Below, piece after piece: positions 10,501 through 19,700 of a stretch of DNA of 64,000 nucleotides; within the stretch, counting starts at the first letter, position 1; every line of letters starts with the position of its first letter. The DNA comes from Craspedostauros australis (taxonomy: Eukaryota > Bacillariophyta > Bacillariophyceae > Mastogloiales > Achnanthaceae): contig JAMXDE010000086.1 in assembly GCA_026770025.1 (NCBI GenBank), positions 1 through 64,000 on the forward strand. Reading direction: 5' to 3'. Both the position numbers and the translations under genes were made by a program. Below the pieces are notes generated by a model that saw only the letters and a list, made by a program, of their open reading frames with translations, did not search any database and was not told the DNA's origin.

Positions 10501-13500
10501 CGGTTTGTCCTTCTTGGTGTCACCCGTCGTGGGTGCCTTCGCTGTCCGTTTGGTCAGCGTTTGGGATCGGGTGACAGGTCCTGTGTTCCGTGCCTCCCCT
10601 GAATTGGGGATCCCGGTGGGTCGCGTCGGTTTGTCGGTCTTGTTCTCCCATGCCCGCGGGTGCGTCGTCTTGGCCGTCGCTGCATACCCTCTTTTCAGTG
10701 GGATCTTGGTCTTCCATCCTTGTGGGGTACCAGACAGTTCCAGCGGGGTCCGTGTGCTGGGGTTATCTGTCTCGGGGTCCATGTCTTGGTTGAAGGTGAC
10801 ACGCCTGTTGTTGTTTATACCCTTCCTGAAGGGGCGGACCACGCTTCGTACCAGTACACGTCGAGATTCGTCATCCAGCACGTGGTAGGTGAGGAAATCC
10901 CCATGGGACTCTGCCACGCCGAGCCAGTATCCTGACTTCTCCTTCGAGTTCGGGAAGGTAGCGTTGGGGTCATGGTACAAGACCTTCTCGTAGAATTGGA
11001 AAGTCAAGAGCGCAGAGATGTCGACGGTCTCTCCGTGTCGTACGGTGTATGGGATTGCGTACCGTAGGGACGGGTCTGATGTGTGGTTGTGCACGTAGCA
11101 CATGTATCGGAAAGCGTGGAACCATGCTTTTGGTGGTGCCCCTGTCCGGTCAATGAGCGTCGTGACACATCGCTTCATGTACAGGATGGCGTTGTGCTCA
11201 GCCGGGTTCTGTTGCTGGTTGTGCGGTTCTGTCAGCCTTGATTTGATGTGGAGGTCCCTAAGAAGCTTGAGGACCTTCTCTCCGGTCTGTTCCTTCGCGT
11301 TGTCGCTGTGGAAGGCCCATGGTGCACCCTCTGTCCTGATGAAATCCTGGAAGGCGATGAAAACTCCTTCTTTCTTCTTCAGGCCATATGCGTTGATCAT
11401 GTGGGAGGATGTCCCGTAGAAGATTTGCGCCATGGAGTATCCGTCTCCAAAGGACTTGACGTTGGAGAATATGGTGTCCGTCGCCACGATCTCCCGGATT
11501 CGTTGTCGTCGCATCCATTCGAATCTGGACTTCTTGTGCCTTCGCATAGGGTAAGTGATCACTGCCCGCATGAGTTGTGTGGTTCTGGCAAGGGTCTGTT
11601 TGATCACGTGCGTGGGCAGGTACCCGAGGTACGGTCGGATCTTGTGAAGATCGATGGACTTCCATTTGGCTCGGAAGGGGAACCCTTGGTGGCTGTACTC
11701 GGTCATAGCTTCCGCAGGGTGTCGGTCCATGGTGTCCATGGGATTGTCCTTTCCTAGGTCATCGATCCCAACGGGGTTCTCGCCCTTGATGTGTCCGTGG
11801 TATTCAGGTGCGCTTCGCGGGTCTCCCCGGAGGGTGTCGACATGTGTTGCCTTGGTCACGCCGATCTCGTTGGGGATACGAAAAGTCTCCCGATTTCTCT
11901 GGAACGCCGGTTCGGATCCTACCGAGTGTAAGGATGAGATGACGCTGTCTGCCTCGTCATCCGGGTCCGATACCTTTGTCGATGGAACCTTGGTTGGCTC
12001 GGTGTATCCCTTTTGGTCCGTTCCTACCACGTTGGCCTCGCGATCGATGCCCAGCTCCCTGCATAGGTGGTCGATGTCTCCCGCTGAGAGATTGTCCACC
12101 ATGTCGAAAAGGGTGCCTTGGATCGAGATGGCCGTGTCGGTAGCCGATTTCGCGAACGTTACCGTGTCAATTGCATGTGACATTCCGATGAGCTCCTCGA
12201 GACTTAGAGTGTCAAGGAATGCGTCCACCTTGGGGTACTCTTCGTGTACACGGTTGGGGTCTCCTGGGGCGAGCTCATCTGGATGACGGGCGTTGGGTTT
12301 CATGGGTTCTCGTCTTTCCATGGGATTGTCCGGGATACCGTCCTTGGTCTGGCGTGTTCCGGGTTCCATGGGATCCTTCGATGCGTTGTGGGCGCTTGGG
12401 TCCATCGCTCCAACGTCATGCGGTGCATCAGATTGGTCATTCCAGTCGACTACCTTGTCTCCTCCGATTGGGTCCCTGGTAAGGTAGCAACCCATGGGCA
12501 CGTTGCATACGTGTCCTCCTTGATGATCCGAAGGGTTCCATCCTTGCTTTGGGGTGATGTCAAAGGTGGGCAGGTCCTCATCGTCCTCCATGATGGGGAA
12601 GACGTCGAATGTCATCAGCGCGTCTCGCATTTCCAAGTTGATTGTCGTGTCTTCGTCAGGCATTAGGCATTGTCGGCCTGTGCCTGGTGTCGCGAACGAT
12701 GCCCGGTGTTCCGACGAAACCGTATCGAGGACGGTTCCACTGGCCCGAATTTGGTGGTCGGATAGCAGCGTCACCCGACTGTCGACGTTCAGAGCGGCTT
12801 CGTAGATCCGGAGGATCACTTCATTGCCTTCTCTGGTCCTGGCCTTGATACTTGCGTCTACCACCGCGAGGTTGTTTTTCCTCATCGTGCTGGCCACGGC
12901 ACCGACGATGTTGTACGTCCGATGCGGGTAGATGTAGTCAATCTTCCAGACCCGGTCCTTGTTCCCGATAACGCAGCATTGTGCGCCTCCGTCACATACC
13001 GCGTATGTTTGCGGGGAGAAGGTCGCCAGGTTGATCAGCTGTTCGGGTACTGATTGGCGTTGTTTGGATTCTGGTGGATCGATAGGGCTTGGGGCATCGG
13101 ATGAGTCACTCATCGTGATCATCTTCACGAGTCGGTCGTTGCCGTTCTCCTCGTGTCCTCCATAATCGACTAGGAACTTGGCAAGCTCCGAAGCGTCAAT
13201 CGAGGATAGGTCCGATCCATTCCCGTCCTGGGAATCAGGTCCCTCGGTGGATCCTGCGGTGTACCTGGCCAGGTTCGCGTGGGTGACACCTCCATACTGC
13301 TTGTGTGGCTTGGTTTCCTCCCCTTTCTCTGGGGGCTTCACGCTGGCAGGTGGTTGGGGTTCTTCCTGTTCCTTCTTGCCCTCGACGCGGGTGAATCCGG
13401 ATCCGTTCCGGTCGTTATTGCGGCGGGCCCAGCGGAGGGAACTGCGGAGTTTCATGATCACTCGACGGACCTTCTCGGGTAGTCCATCGAATACTTCTTG

Positions 13501-16209
13501 TGAGATGAAGGTGGGATCCTCCTGTAGTTTCTTCGAAATGGCATTGATGACCATCTCGGTGTTGGATTCATCTTGATCTTGGTTGGTTTCGGCGGTTGCC
13601 TTGAAGATCCTGCGTTTGCCGGACCTTGATCCCCGCTGGTTGTTGGCTACCGCATTGTCCCTGGCGGACTCGGAGATGAGGTACATGCAGGTGGCACCCA
13701 TTGACTGCATGTCCGCGCTTCGCTCGATGCTCCGGACCATGGTGCGGACATTGATGTCGTCGCAACCAATGAGGTGGTTAAGGAGCGTGCGGCGTTGTTG
13801 CGCGTCGGAGACTTGTTGATCCGGGTTAGTCGCCAGGAAATTCACGTTCGCGAATATATCTTGGATCTCCTTCACATAGGATCCCAGGTCCTGCCTGCTG
13901 GGGTTGAAGTCGTGTACCCTCTTCATCAGAGAGTCGACCTCCATTCCTCGGATCCAGTCGTTATCGTAGGTATTGAGGAGTTCATTCCAGAATAGGATAC
14001 CGTCCTCGGTGAGGAGTCCTCTGGTGGCGAGTCCATGTGCTGGGCCGCCGGCGAAGACGGAGTATAATCCCGCGAATAGGGTTCTGACGTCGCTCGCGAC
14101 CTGTTCTGGCGAGGTGGTTGTTGGCACACCTGTCACTGGGTCGATGTGGTCCTTGATCGCATGGATTCCTTGGGAATGGTATCTGTGCCGGAACTGGTCG
14201 TTGATCAGGTACGCCATGTCGTTTCCCAGGAGGTGGGCATGGATCTGGTGTTTGACCACTTGGAAGGATGCCGCATCACTCGTGAATTTGACGGAGTCGG
14301 GGATGGGGCGTCGCTTCGTTAGCTTGGCCTGGGCGACTGGTGGTTCGCCGTGGGTGGGTCCACGATGTGGTGTATACCCGGGGTCGTGTTGCCCGTGTGG
14401 GGTGTTCGGGCCCATGTTGCGTGGGTCATGTCTTCCGAAACCTCCATTGGGATCGGTTGGGCGGTACCCATACGTGGGTGGTCGTGGTGGATACCCGGGG
14501 TTGTGTTGCCCGTGTGGGGTGTTCGGGCCCATGTTGCGTGGGTCATGTCTTCCGAAACCTCCATTGGGATCGGTTGGACGGTACCCATACGCGGGTGGTC
14601 GTGGTGGATACCCGGGGTGAGGATGTCCAACGGGGGTGAAGGCTCCTTGTGGCATTGGAAAGCCTCCGGCTCCATGGGGAAAATGGCCCATGGGGATAGG
14701 GATTCCAATGGGCGGGAATCCTCCTGGGTGGGTTCCGTGGTACACCGGAAGCGGTGGGCCATGAGGGAATTGGTTTCCCATGGCAGGGGAATGCCCATAC
14801 GGGTTGCCGCCGTGGTGTCCATGGTTAATTGGGGTTCCATGGTTGTCACGGTGCGGGCGGTTTGTCCCATGGTTCGCGGGTGGGTTTCCGGCAGGGTTTC
14901 GGTTCACGGGTTCGTGTCCGTTGTTGCCTCGATAGTTACCCACGCTGTGTGAGGCTGGTGTATCCGCAGTACCGTGGTAGGGATGCGGGTTCCGATCGTG
15001 GGGTGGACGGTTCCCGTCGTTCTCTGGGTAGCTCATCCGGGGTGCATTGGTATCCCCTGGGTCTCTGGCGGTCGTTTCGGGGGCGAAGGTTACTACCTTG
15101 GCGCCGGTGGGGTTGCGGTTGTAATCGCCGATCGTCGCGGGGTCTACGTTGGGGAAGAGTTGGTTCCGTCCCGTGGGGCCGCGGTTGTCGGGTACGTCTA
15201 CGGTATCGTCGTTACCAGGGTGTTGGTCGTAGTTGGTGCCTGGTTCGGTATCTTCGTTGGGCGGAGTGGTGCCACGGGTGTCGATGATCACTGGTGACGT
15301 GTTTTGTGATCCTTGCTTGGCGATGCTGGAGAGTTGGGTTTCGTTCTGGAAGTTGGGTGGGGTACGGTGCGGTGTATTCCCACCAAGCATGAGGGAGAGC
15401 CCAGATGGGGTTCCTCCTGGGTGGCTGTCGTTGTCGCGTCCGGTTCTATGGGTAGATGCTTCTGACCCAGATGAGATGCTGGTCGCGGATGCGTTGGAGA
15501 GTGCTTTCTTGTGTTCCCCGATGGCATTCAACCAGGCTTGGATGTGATGGCGTCTGCCGCATCGTTCGGAACGGCAGAAGTCTGCCATGGCTTTGGCAGT
15601 GGTGTCCGTGTTGGTGAACATCGCGTCAAGGGTGGATTCGAGAGTTGATTCCTCTTCAACTTCGATGGATCTGATCCATTCTCCGATGTGGTAGATGAGG
15701 AGTCCTGTCTCGTAGTTCCTTGCAACGTCGTCCGGGTGCTTGAGGTTGAACATGATTAACGCCGGGTTCATGTCGGTGGCCTCTTCATGGATGGTGATCA
15801 GCAGTTGGGAGATGGTTTTCTCTTCTGCGAGGGTCTTGGCTGGAAAGAGATCAAAGATCATGGCGGTTTCGATGTTGATCCGGAACTCCTGTTTGAGTTC
15901 CGTGAACGCGTCCCAGGTAGTCTTGTGGACGTGGCGCACGACTTCGGTTTCGTTGGTTCTTTCCTTTCGGTTCCATGCATCCACGATGATGGGGTGTCGG
16001 AAGGTGACCTCGATGAAGTCGACTCCGATCTCTGCGAAGGAGAGCGAAGATGGCCCGGCCGTTGGGTAGCCTGGTGTGCCATCAAGGATGGCAGAGAGGC
16101 TTGGGTCCTTCGGGTCCGCTGGAAGGGTCTCGAAGGCTTCGGTCCTGTCTCCTGGGCTCCTCTTGGGAGGTGGCCGGTTGGAGACCTGAAGGCGTTGGGT
16201 GACGGTCAT
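7423..16209 (-). CDS. gag-pol: Nested element Gag-Pol polyprotein (2928 codons)
   Basis: The ATG at 16209 lies 45 bases inside the 5' LTR. The N-terminal third is Gag: a helical region, then a Pro/Gly/Asn/His-rich segment with two 39-residue tandem repeats, then a second helical region. I find no zinc knuckle. An aspartic protease motif CDGGAQCCVIG lies near residue 1070, with Gly in place of the usual Ser. The integrase core triad is visible as VATDTIF (about 1575), FHSDNAKEQ (about 1638) and NPAEHNA (about 1670). Reverse transcriptase carries YDVKFDLRRKARLVANGN and the catalytic YVDDVLVFS (near 2354). RNase H carries CYVDADHGHD (near 2560) and ends with the copia-typical ADILTKPL. About 270 low-complexity residues follow RNase H and overlap ORF3. 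All the catalytic motifs looked for are present, so the polyprotein is probably functional. Confidence 0.93.
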   Translation of the reverse strand: MTVTQRLQVSNRPPPKRSPGDRTEAFETLPADPKDPSLSAILDGTPGYPTAGPSSLSFAEIGVDFIEVTFRHPIIVDAWNRKERTNETEVVRHVHKTTWDAFTELKQEFRINIETAMIFDLFPAKTLAEEKTISQLLITIHEEATDMNPALIMFNLKHPDDVARNYETGLLIYHIGEWIRSIEVEEESTLESTLDAMFTNTDTTAKAMADFCRSERCGRRHHIQAWLNAIGEHKKALSNASATSISSGSEASTHRTGRDNDSHPGGTPSGLSLMLGGNTPHRTPPNFQNETQLSSIAKQGSQNTSPVIIDTRGTTPPNEDTEPGTNYDQHPGNDDTVDVPDNRGPTGRNQLFPNVDPATIGDYNRNPTGAKVVTFAPETTARDPGDTNAPRMSYPENDGNRPPHDRNPHPYHGTADTPASHSVGNYRGNNGHEPVNRNPAGNPPANHGTNRPHRDNHGTPINHGHHGGNPYGHSPAMGNQFPHGPPLPVYHGTHPGGFPPIGIPIPMGHFPHGAGGFPMPQGAFTPVGHPHPGYPPRPPAYGYRPTDPNGGFGRHDPRNMGPNTPHGQHNPGYPPRPPTYGYRPTDPNGGFGRHDPRNMGPNTPHGQHDPGYTPHRGPTHGEPPVAQAKLTKRRPIPDSVKFTSDAASFQVVKHQIHAHLLGNDMAYLINDQFRHRYHSQGIHAIKDHIDPVTGVPTTTSPEQVASDVRTLFAGLYSVFAGGPAHGLATRGLLTEDGILFWNELLNTYDNDWIRGMEVDSLMKRVHDFNPSRQDLGSYVKEIQDIFANVNFLATNPDQQVSDAQQRRTLLNHLIGCDDINVRTMVRSIERSADMQSMGATCMYLISESARDNAVANNQRGSRSGKRRIFKATAETNQDQDESNTEMVINAISKKLQEDPTFISQEVFDGLPEKVRRVIMKLRSSLRWARRNNDRNGSGFTRVEGKKEQEEPQPPASVKPPEKGEETKPHKQYGGVTHANLARYTAGSTEGPDSQDGNGSDLSSIDASELAKFLVDYGGHEENGNDRLVKMITMSDSSDAPSPIDPPESKQRQSVPEQLINLATFSPQTYAVCDGGAQCCVIGNKDRVWKIDYIYPHRTYNIVGAVASTMRKNNLAVVDASIKARTREGNEVILRIYEAALNVDSRVTLLSDHQIRASGTVLDTVSSEHRASFATPGTGRQCLMPDEDTTINLEMRDALMTFDVFPIMEDDEDLPTFDITPKQGWNPSDHQGGHVCNVPMGCYLTRDPIGGDKVVDWNDQSDAPHDVGAMDPSAHNASKDPMEPGTRQTKDGIPDNPMERREPMKPNARHPDELAPGDPNRVHEEYPKVDAFLDTLSLEELIGMSHAIDTVTFAKSATDTAISIQGTLFDMVDNLSAGDIDHLCRELGIDREANVVGTDQKGYTEPTKVPSTKVSDPDDEADSVISSLHSVGSEPAFQRNRETFRIPNEIGVTKATHVDTLRGDPRSAPEYHGHIKGENPVGIDDLGKDNPMDTMDRHPAEAMTEYSHQGFPFRAKWKSIDLHKIRPYLGYLPTHVIKQTLARTTQLMRAVITYPMRRHKKSRFEWMRRQRIREIVATDTIFSNVKSFGDGYSMAQIFYGTSSHMINAYGLKKKEGVFIAFQDFIRTEGAPWAFHSDNAKEQTGEKVLKLLRDLHIKSRLTEPHNQQQNPAEHNAILYMKRCVTTLIDRTGAPPKAWFHAFRYMCYVHNHTSDPSLRYAIPYTVRHGETVDISALLTFQFYEKVLYHDPNATFPNSKEKSGYWLGVAESHGDFLTYHVLDDESRRVLVRSVVRPFRKGINNNRRVTFNQDMDPETDNPSTRTPLELSGTPQGWKTKIPLKRGYAATAKTTHPRAWENKTDKPTRPTGIPNSGEARNTGPVTRSQTLTKRTAKAPTTGDTKKDKPRTSPDTPDRGDSDPGSSYLPCSSGPPSYQRMDDGPEERGGNKRTKQNKQSVLSTGTRKGIPWKNIVHGTIRSIIQTIAADPVTTGVNTAPPQRVPTLTNHPGNPRQNPPGCNTSIPWDTTSISFACNLTATEVNQLAYLAQCDQYTERDNFILDGRNLNWKAKRITRHHHETREDGTTEAILEILWMNGMRSWCRMGDLRAQQPDIIIEYTEQNRLQDQKGFEWVELHRARNQHMRTMLATKLANHRPGNKYKFGTLVPNSLKHAMAIDRLNGNGLWSEAINKELDQIKRLGTFRQPRPNEALDGYTKIPYHIVYDVKFDLRRKARLVANGNKTSPPTEDVYSGVVASDTIRIAFAIAAANGLRAYAGDVGNAFLYADTLEKCYIRAGPEFGNLEGKPLIIQKGLYGLRTSSARFHEHFADTLRTMGFLPSKADNDIYTREADDHYEMITTYVDDVLVFSKDPIPIIDDLKKRYTMKQCGDPEYYLGGNIVDLPKNWKDRGVNIGLSAQTYIGNVIKRVEQLVGKTIPKASTPMVEACHPESDTSDFTSAEDARTYRSILGCLNWVVTLGRLDIQYATTTMARFAMAPREGHLLTIQRIIGYLKGRERGAILCDPNPVDHTNIDTTLSSHWREFYPTASEVTPVSVPTPKGKPVQITCYVDADHGHDQVTRKSMTGVVLLINNTIVKTICKRQNTVETSTYGSELVAARIATEAVTGLRYMLRDLGVPIDGPAIMLGDNKAVVLNTTVPSSTLKKKHCSLAFHQIRECIAAGIIVFAHIASADNIADILTKPLSKTPFHHITSRTIFQNSIHESGYHSETISQAITKSRTTRADDDPDIMATETQEPSPPKEEHTMSVNMARYQQTSMKYSPTSKTLRLTRTQREPNPLETAQRKSPRTIKRTKSTPASPNRQQTRNFSVVYDMTDNRTTNQNHEPAGAPTDKFLIRRGDTPPSALTDEFSTFSSINPSCGSDVLYYPRDMLETGPSCHPTNHTSPQRPSSGNRHLEPPCQPSKKVTVKLPSTRA
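14374..14607 (-). repeat. 117-bp tandem repeat inside nested-element gag, two copies
   Basis: Two copies of a 117-bp unit (39 codons) lie in register with the reading frame, with the flanking sequence giving partial further matches. The repeat encodes Pro/Gly/Arg-rich peptide beginning GYPPRPP and ending NTPHGQH. Copies differ at only a few positions, so the duplication is recent. Confidence 0.88.
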
Positions 16210-16254
16210 CTTGCAGAGGTCTAAGAGCTTGACAATCTTTTGCGACTGTTAATC

Positions 16255-16782
16255 TAATAGAGCCCAAACGTAATGGCTGTTGTCTTGTTGGCTGTTCTTT
16301 AGCTGTAGGCAGAGGCTTGACTGGCAAGCGATCCGGACGAGAGTCTTCTGTTCCACAAGTAGTCAATTTAGAATACTGGTAGATGGTGAAGAAACGTGCG
16401 GATTATGAGGTTAGTGCTATGGTTCTTCTCTTCGAGGGGAATCTCCTGTGATGTCCTGTATGACAATGCGTGTGGGTTGTGTAGCCCAAGTACCGTGGGT
16501 CGAGATCCGTCGTCTGGGTTCTGTGAGAGACAATGGGCGATGATGCTCGTTGTTGTGGCTTTGGTTCCGTGCGTCGGCGTTTTGGCGATGGTGGGTGTCA
16601 GAAACTTGGTTATCGGAACCCCATTGGTTGCCTGACACGAATTCCGAAGATCCGCTTCAAGGTTCTGGATCTGTCTCCAAACGTGGGGTTCGGCGAAGTG
16701 TCCGTTCGATCTATTGGAATGCTGACGAGTCGGATGATTCGTAGTCTCTCTCGCTAAGGTGGTTACTAGTTTAGCTCTATTA
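16255..16782 (-). repeat. Nested element 5' LTR
   Basis: This 528-bp copy is the upstream LTR relative to the minus-strand gag-pol. It begins TAATAGAGC and ends GCTCTATTA. No canonical initiator-tRNA primer-binding sequence (TGGTATCAGAG type) follows it; the adjoining minus-strand bases are GATTAACAGTCGC. Confidence 0.95.
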
Positions 16783-16787
16783 ACAAC
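16783..16787. repeat. Target-site duplication ACAAC of nested element (right copy)
   Basis: Matches 4832-4836 and marks the right junction between the nested element and host gag-pol. Confidence 0.93.
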
Positions 16788-19700
16788 AGTAAGCCAAAGT
16801 TCAATGGGGAGTGTAAGTATTGCGGTAAGAAGGGACACAAGATCCTACAGTGCTTCAAGCTAAAGGCAGCCATGAAGGAGGCAGACTCGGCCAATGTGGC
16901 GACTGATGGGATGGAGGGAAACAACGACGTGGCTCTTGTGATGACAGACGAGTTAATTTGTGGGCCCACCTCGGGAAACACGAACGAATCGGAAAATGTG
17001 ACCAACTTGTCTGTGAACACAGGCGAGGCGAAAACACGCGACAACAACAGCAACTACCAAGCTGACTCCAAGGTAATGGAGGACGTTGCCTTTGCAGCCA
17101 TCGTCGAACAGACTGACACATCTCCCATTCTTTCTTTGAGACCACACAACGTCAACAACAAGATGAGCAACTCCAACCAAGGACAAGATTCCTACTACGA
17201 CGCAAGCCTCACCAACGAAGAGGCCACCGACACCGAAGATGTCGACGATGACATGGGGGAAGCCAACCAAAGAAGGCAGCCACACCGTCCGGTGTACAAC
17301 TTCGCCCCTGAGCACACGCTTGTGGAGCGGATGATCGAGAACGCCGCACGGCTCACCACCAACATGGCCTGGTGCCCTTTGTGCCTCAAGCGAGGACCGC
17401 TCTACGCATGGTGCGTGGAATGCCCCCAAGTCCCATTCTTCATCCAGCTCCACAACGACCCACGCGGGGATGTGCCGAGCAACGATGCGGAACGCGCGGA
17501 GCGCCGCGCCCTGCTCGCAAGGACCGGTTCCCTCCGTTACGCCATTCGAGCGTCGTTGAGCAACGTGCTCCCAGCCAACGAGGTGCGAAACGAACTCGCC
17601 CTATTGTGCTACGATGCTGTGCATACTCATACGGGGGACCATACTCCACAGATTGAACCACGCTCCGTGTACTTCAAGCTGCATGACATCGGCATGATCA
17701 CTACGATGGCCGTTTGTCGCAACCCCTGCAACATCAACAACAGCTTGGAAGCTCACTATCGCCAACCCTTCCCTAGCAATCTGATCTCCTGCATGACCCT
17801 CCATGCCTCGCACTCCATCCTCTGGATGCATCACAGCAGCAACAAAGGGGTTCGAGACTCGAACCCAGCGCTCTCAGTGTTACCGCTCTACACGGAACAC
17901 GACGATCACCACGAGGTAGCTCTGATGATCGGGAACGTGAACGACATCGATGCAAAGAGATCCGCCATCGCACCAGATCACTACGAAAGCAACACCTGGC
18001 TGGGCGATTCAGGTGCATCGTGCCATCTCACCAACTGTGACAAGGGAATGACCAATGTCCAAGTCTCCGACCAATCGGTGAAGATCGGAAACGGACGCTT
18101 CCTCAAGGCAACCAAGGTGGGCGACAAGCGCATGACCGTCATGCAGAAGAATGGAAGGACATCCATCGTCGTACTCAAGTCAGTGAAGTACGTGCCGAAG
18201 CTATGGGTGAACCTGCTGAGCATCAATAAAGCTCTCGAAAACGGGTTCGACATTAGCAATCGCGGCATCGTGATCAGTCTGAAGAAGGGCAGCGTGCGCA
18301 TCAGCTTCGACCGCATCATGGCGACCCAGAGCGGCTTCGTTTGCGGAGTGAACATGGTGAGCAATGCCAAGACGGACGACCAAGCTCATGTTGGTGTGTC
18401 AACCAACGCACCAGTCGACATCAACACAATTCATAAAATGTTAGGCCACGTTGACGCGTACACCATCTCTCGAACAGCAGGGAGGTACGGCTGGAACATG
18501 ACAGGAAAACTAAACGTGTGTGTTGACTGCGCGATTGGGAAATCGCGTCAGAGACCAATGTCGAAGGCGACTCAACAACGAGCGAAAGAGGTCGGGGATC
18601 GATTGTTCATGGATACATCGAGTGTTCAGACACACAGCCTGGGAAGGGGCAAATACTGGCTTCTTGTGATCGACGATTACAGTGACTACTGCTGGAGTTA
18701 TTTCATCACAGAGAAAAGCGACGTGGGGTCGAAGATGCTTTTGTTGTTCCAATGGCTCCAGGCGAATCAGCGAGTAACGGTTCAAAATGTCAGATGTGAC
18801 AACGCAGGAGAGAATCGTTCTACAGAGAAACTCTTACTTAACAAGGGATTCGCCCCAACCTTCGAGTACACTGCGGCATCGACTCCCCAACAGAATGGTC
18901 GCGTCGAAAGGAAATTCGCGACACTCTACGGCAAAGTACGCGCCATGCTGAACCAAACCCATCTACCAAAAACAACGCGAGGGAAGCTGTGGGCAGAGGC
19001 TGCTCACACGGCAACGCAGCTGGAGAACATCATTGGCACGAAGTCAAGGGAGCCAGCGTGTATACTGTTAAACGGAAAAATCCCGAAGTATGCAAACGAC
19101 CTGCGTGTGTTCGGTGAGATGGGGATGGTACACATCGGTGGACAGACTATCAAGGCCAAGCTAGACGACCGCTCCAAACCTGCCATGTTCGTGGGATACG
19201 GAGAGTCGCACGCGAAAGGAGTGTACCGCATGATGAACCTTGCTACCTCGAGAATCCTGATGACTCGAGACGTAACATGGTTGAATAAGTCGTATGGAGA
19301 GTTCAAAGGTATTAAGGATGCCAGCAGATCCAGAGTGATGAACGCAGACGACGACGACTCCTCATCAAGAGACTCGTCTCCAGAGAGAGGAGTGACTTGG
19401 CTTCGTCAATCGGACAGTATGAGTGACATAGAGACCGATGACGATGACAAGCGCAGCAGAACCAGAGAACAAGTAGATCCAGAAGATGCTGCGCTAGAGC
19501 AGGACGACCTGCTACCCGTCCAAGAGGATCAGGAACCAGACGAAGACGTCGGCGATGAATCCGGAAGGGACGAGGATGAAAGGAGTGAGGAAAGAACGGT
19601 AGAGAAAGAACCGCCCTCGACTCCAGTCGCAACACCTGTTGCGTACGTACCAAGAATGGTCAGAGATCTCGCAGGGTATAACAATTCGCCCGTTCCTAAG

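Larger units (their letters stand above)
4837..16782 (-). mobile_element. Nested giant Ty1/copia retrotransposon (11.9 kb) with a third ORF
   Basis: The element is bounded by LTRs of 530 and 528 bp that both begin TAATAGAGC and end GCTCTATTA, a 9-bp terminal inverted repeat, with an ACAAC target duplication outside. It reads on the minus strand: 5' LTR 16255-16782, a short 45-base leader, gag-pol ORF 16209-7423, an overlapping third ORF 7594-5465, a purine-rich tract at 5379-5367, and 3' LTR 5366-4837. Typical copia elements are about 5-6 kb with one or two ORFs, so this one is unusually long. Both LTRs agree except for two single-T indels, and both long ORFs are open, so the copy looks young and possibly functional. 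Confidence 0.93.
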
